This document shows positions 63,471 to 64,000 of a DNA stretch of 64,000 nt, piece after piece. The notes under the pieces were generated by a model, which saw only the letters and a list, made by a program, of their open reading frames with translations, ran no database searches and had not been told where the DNA came from. The translations under genes were made by a program, and so were the position numbers. Numbering within the stretch: the stretch's first letter is position 1; each line of letters starts with the position of its first letter. The stretch spans positions 372,001 through 436,000 of the forward strand of contig JAGXAN010000002.1 of NCBI GenBank assembly GCA_019075865.1, written 5' to 3'. This DNA is from Hyphomicrobiales bacterium (GTDB lineage Bacteria > Pseudomonadota > Alphaproteobacteria > Rhizobiales > Beijerinckiaceae).

Positions 63471-64000
63471 ATGCGGATCGTCGGGGGTGCCCATCGCGGC
63501 CGGGGGCTGCGTGGCCCCAGTACCCAAGCCATTCGCCCAACTTCGGATCGCCTGCGTGAGAGCCTGTTCAACATCATCACCCATGCCTATGAAAATGTGG
63601 TGGCCGATGCGCGGGTAATCGACGTTTTTGCCGGCACCGGTGCGCTCGGCCTTGAAGCGCTGTCACGCGGCGCACGATTCGCGTTGTTTGTTGATGATGG
63701 CAGCGAGGCGCGGGCATTGCTGCGCGAAAACATTGAATCCCTCGGTTACGGTGGCCAGACGCGGATTTACCGCCGCGATGCGCAAAAACTGGGTGCGGCA
63801 CCGGCGGGGCCAATGTTTACTTTGGCGTTCCTTGATCCACCCTATGGCAAGGCCTTGGCGGAAGGCGCGCTGAAATCATTGGCAGACGGCAATTGGCTGG
63901 CACCCGACGCTCTGGTTATCGTTGAAGAAACGGCGCAAGCTCAGCTAGCGCTGCCCGCCGGCTTTGCGCTTCTGGAAACGCGCGAATTTGGCGATACGCA
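63471..64000 (+). CDS. rsmD: 16S rRNA m2G966 methyltransferase RsmD (5' part, cut by window end)
   Basis: 176 codons from ATG 63471 run off the end. The N-terminus MRIVGGAHRGRGLRGP and RPTSDRLRESLFNII are diagnostic for RsmD. The SAM-binding motif is VFAGTGALGLEALSRGA and the catalytic motif is DPPYGKAL. It methylates G966 of 16S rRNA. It starts 5 bp after rluB, the common rluB-rsmD pair. Only the last few residues are missing. Confidence 0.92.
   Translation, partial: MRIVGGAHRGRGLRGPSTQAIRPTSDRLRESLFNIITHAYENVVADARVIDVFAGTGALGLEALSRGARFALFVDDGSEARALLRENIESLGYGGQTRIYRRDAQKLGAAPAGPMFTLAFLDPPYGKALAEGALKSLADGNWLAPDALVIVEETAQAQLALPAGFALLETREFGDT

Overview
The window reads as ordinary chromosome of an alphaproteobacterium, most likely of the order Hyphomicrobiales (Rhizobiales). 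Supporting signs are a CcrM-type GANTC methyltransferase, a perfect CtrA-type box, an MbfA iron exporter behind an Irr-type (ICE) palindrome, a hisS-hisZ-hisG run with an alphaproteobacterial-type HisRS, ETF-ubiquinone oxidoreductase, an Omp25/Omp31-like barrel, and the moxR-DUF58-DUF4159 block divergent from DUF1285-CoA pyrophosphatase-DUF6111-cca. I could not fix the family or genus. The sequence is moderately GC-rich by eye, with AT-rich islands only between genes. I found 58 protein genes, two of them cut by the window ends. I saw no rRNA, tRNA, insertion sequence, prophage, integrase or CRISPR array.

Layout. 0-6.4 kb: the start of an oligoendopeptidase F gene (minus), a sigma-54 response regulator, and an L,D-transpeptidase followed by a DUF882/M15 peptidase (resembling the E. 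coli LdtD-MepK pair). 6.5-17.4 kb: hrpB (minus), then TVP38 membrane protein, FAD disulfide reductase, histidine kinase, D,D-carboxypeptidase, CobW GTPase and FATP-like acyl-CoA synthetase. 17.4-25.1 kb: a Nudix gene, mbfA, a phosphoesterase, a sugar-acid dehydratase with an SDR dehydrogenase, and two membrane glycosyltransferases. 25.2-32.0 kb: the four-gene MoxR/DUF58/DUF4159 operon. 32.2-36.0 kb: DUF1285, Nudix, DUF6111, cca, a small protein and a pteridine-reductase-like SDR. 36.4-42.4 kb: outer membrane protein, xdhC, HAD-argB, def, rmuC and a small exported protein. 42.7-48.7 kb: acuI, HAD phosphatase, site-2 protease, hisS, hisZ, hisG. 48.7-52.9 kb: ETF-QO, a cysteine-poor uracil-DNA glycosylase, a zinc metallopeptidase and an eroded glycosyltransferase. 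53.0-64.0 kb: radical SAM protein, rnhB, ccrM, an Imm74-like small gene with mutY, DUF721, a Tat-exported DsbA-like protein, a haloacetate-dehalogenase-like hydrolase, patatin, GNAT, tadA, rluB and the start of rsmD.

How the genes work together. The L,D-transpeptidase, the DUF882 peptidase and the D,D-carboxypeptidase form a peptidoglycan remodelling set. The DUF882 promoter carries a CtrA box with a GANTC site just downstream, and CcrM, which methylates GANTC, is encoded about 50 kb away in the same window. DNA repair (MutY, a UDG-family protein, RmuC, RNase HII) and translation or RNA modification (HisRS, CCA enzyme, TadA, RluB, RsmD, deformylase, HrpB) are well represented. I found no clearly new multi-gene system. 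The best leads are the CtrA/GANTC peptidoglycan promoter, the Fe-S-cysteine-depleted UDG, the Imm74-like gene overlapping mutY, the eroded glycosyltransferase, the fluoroacetate-dehalogenase-like active site, and the MoxR operon, which is conserved but functionally opaque.
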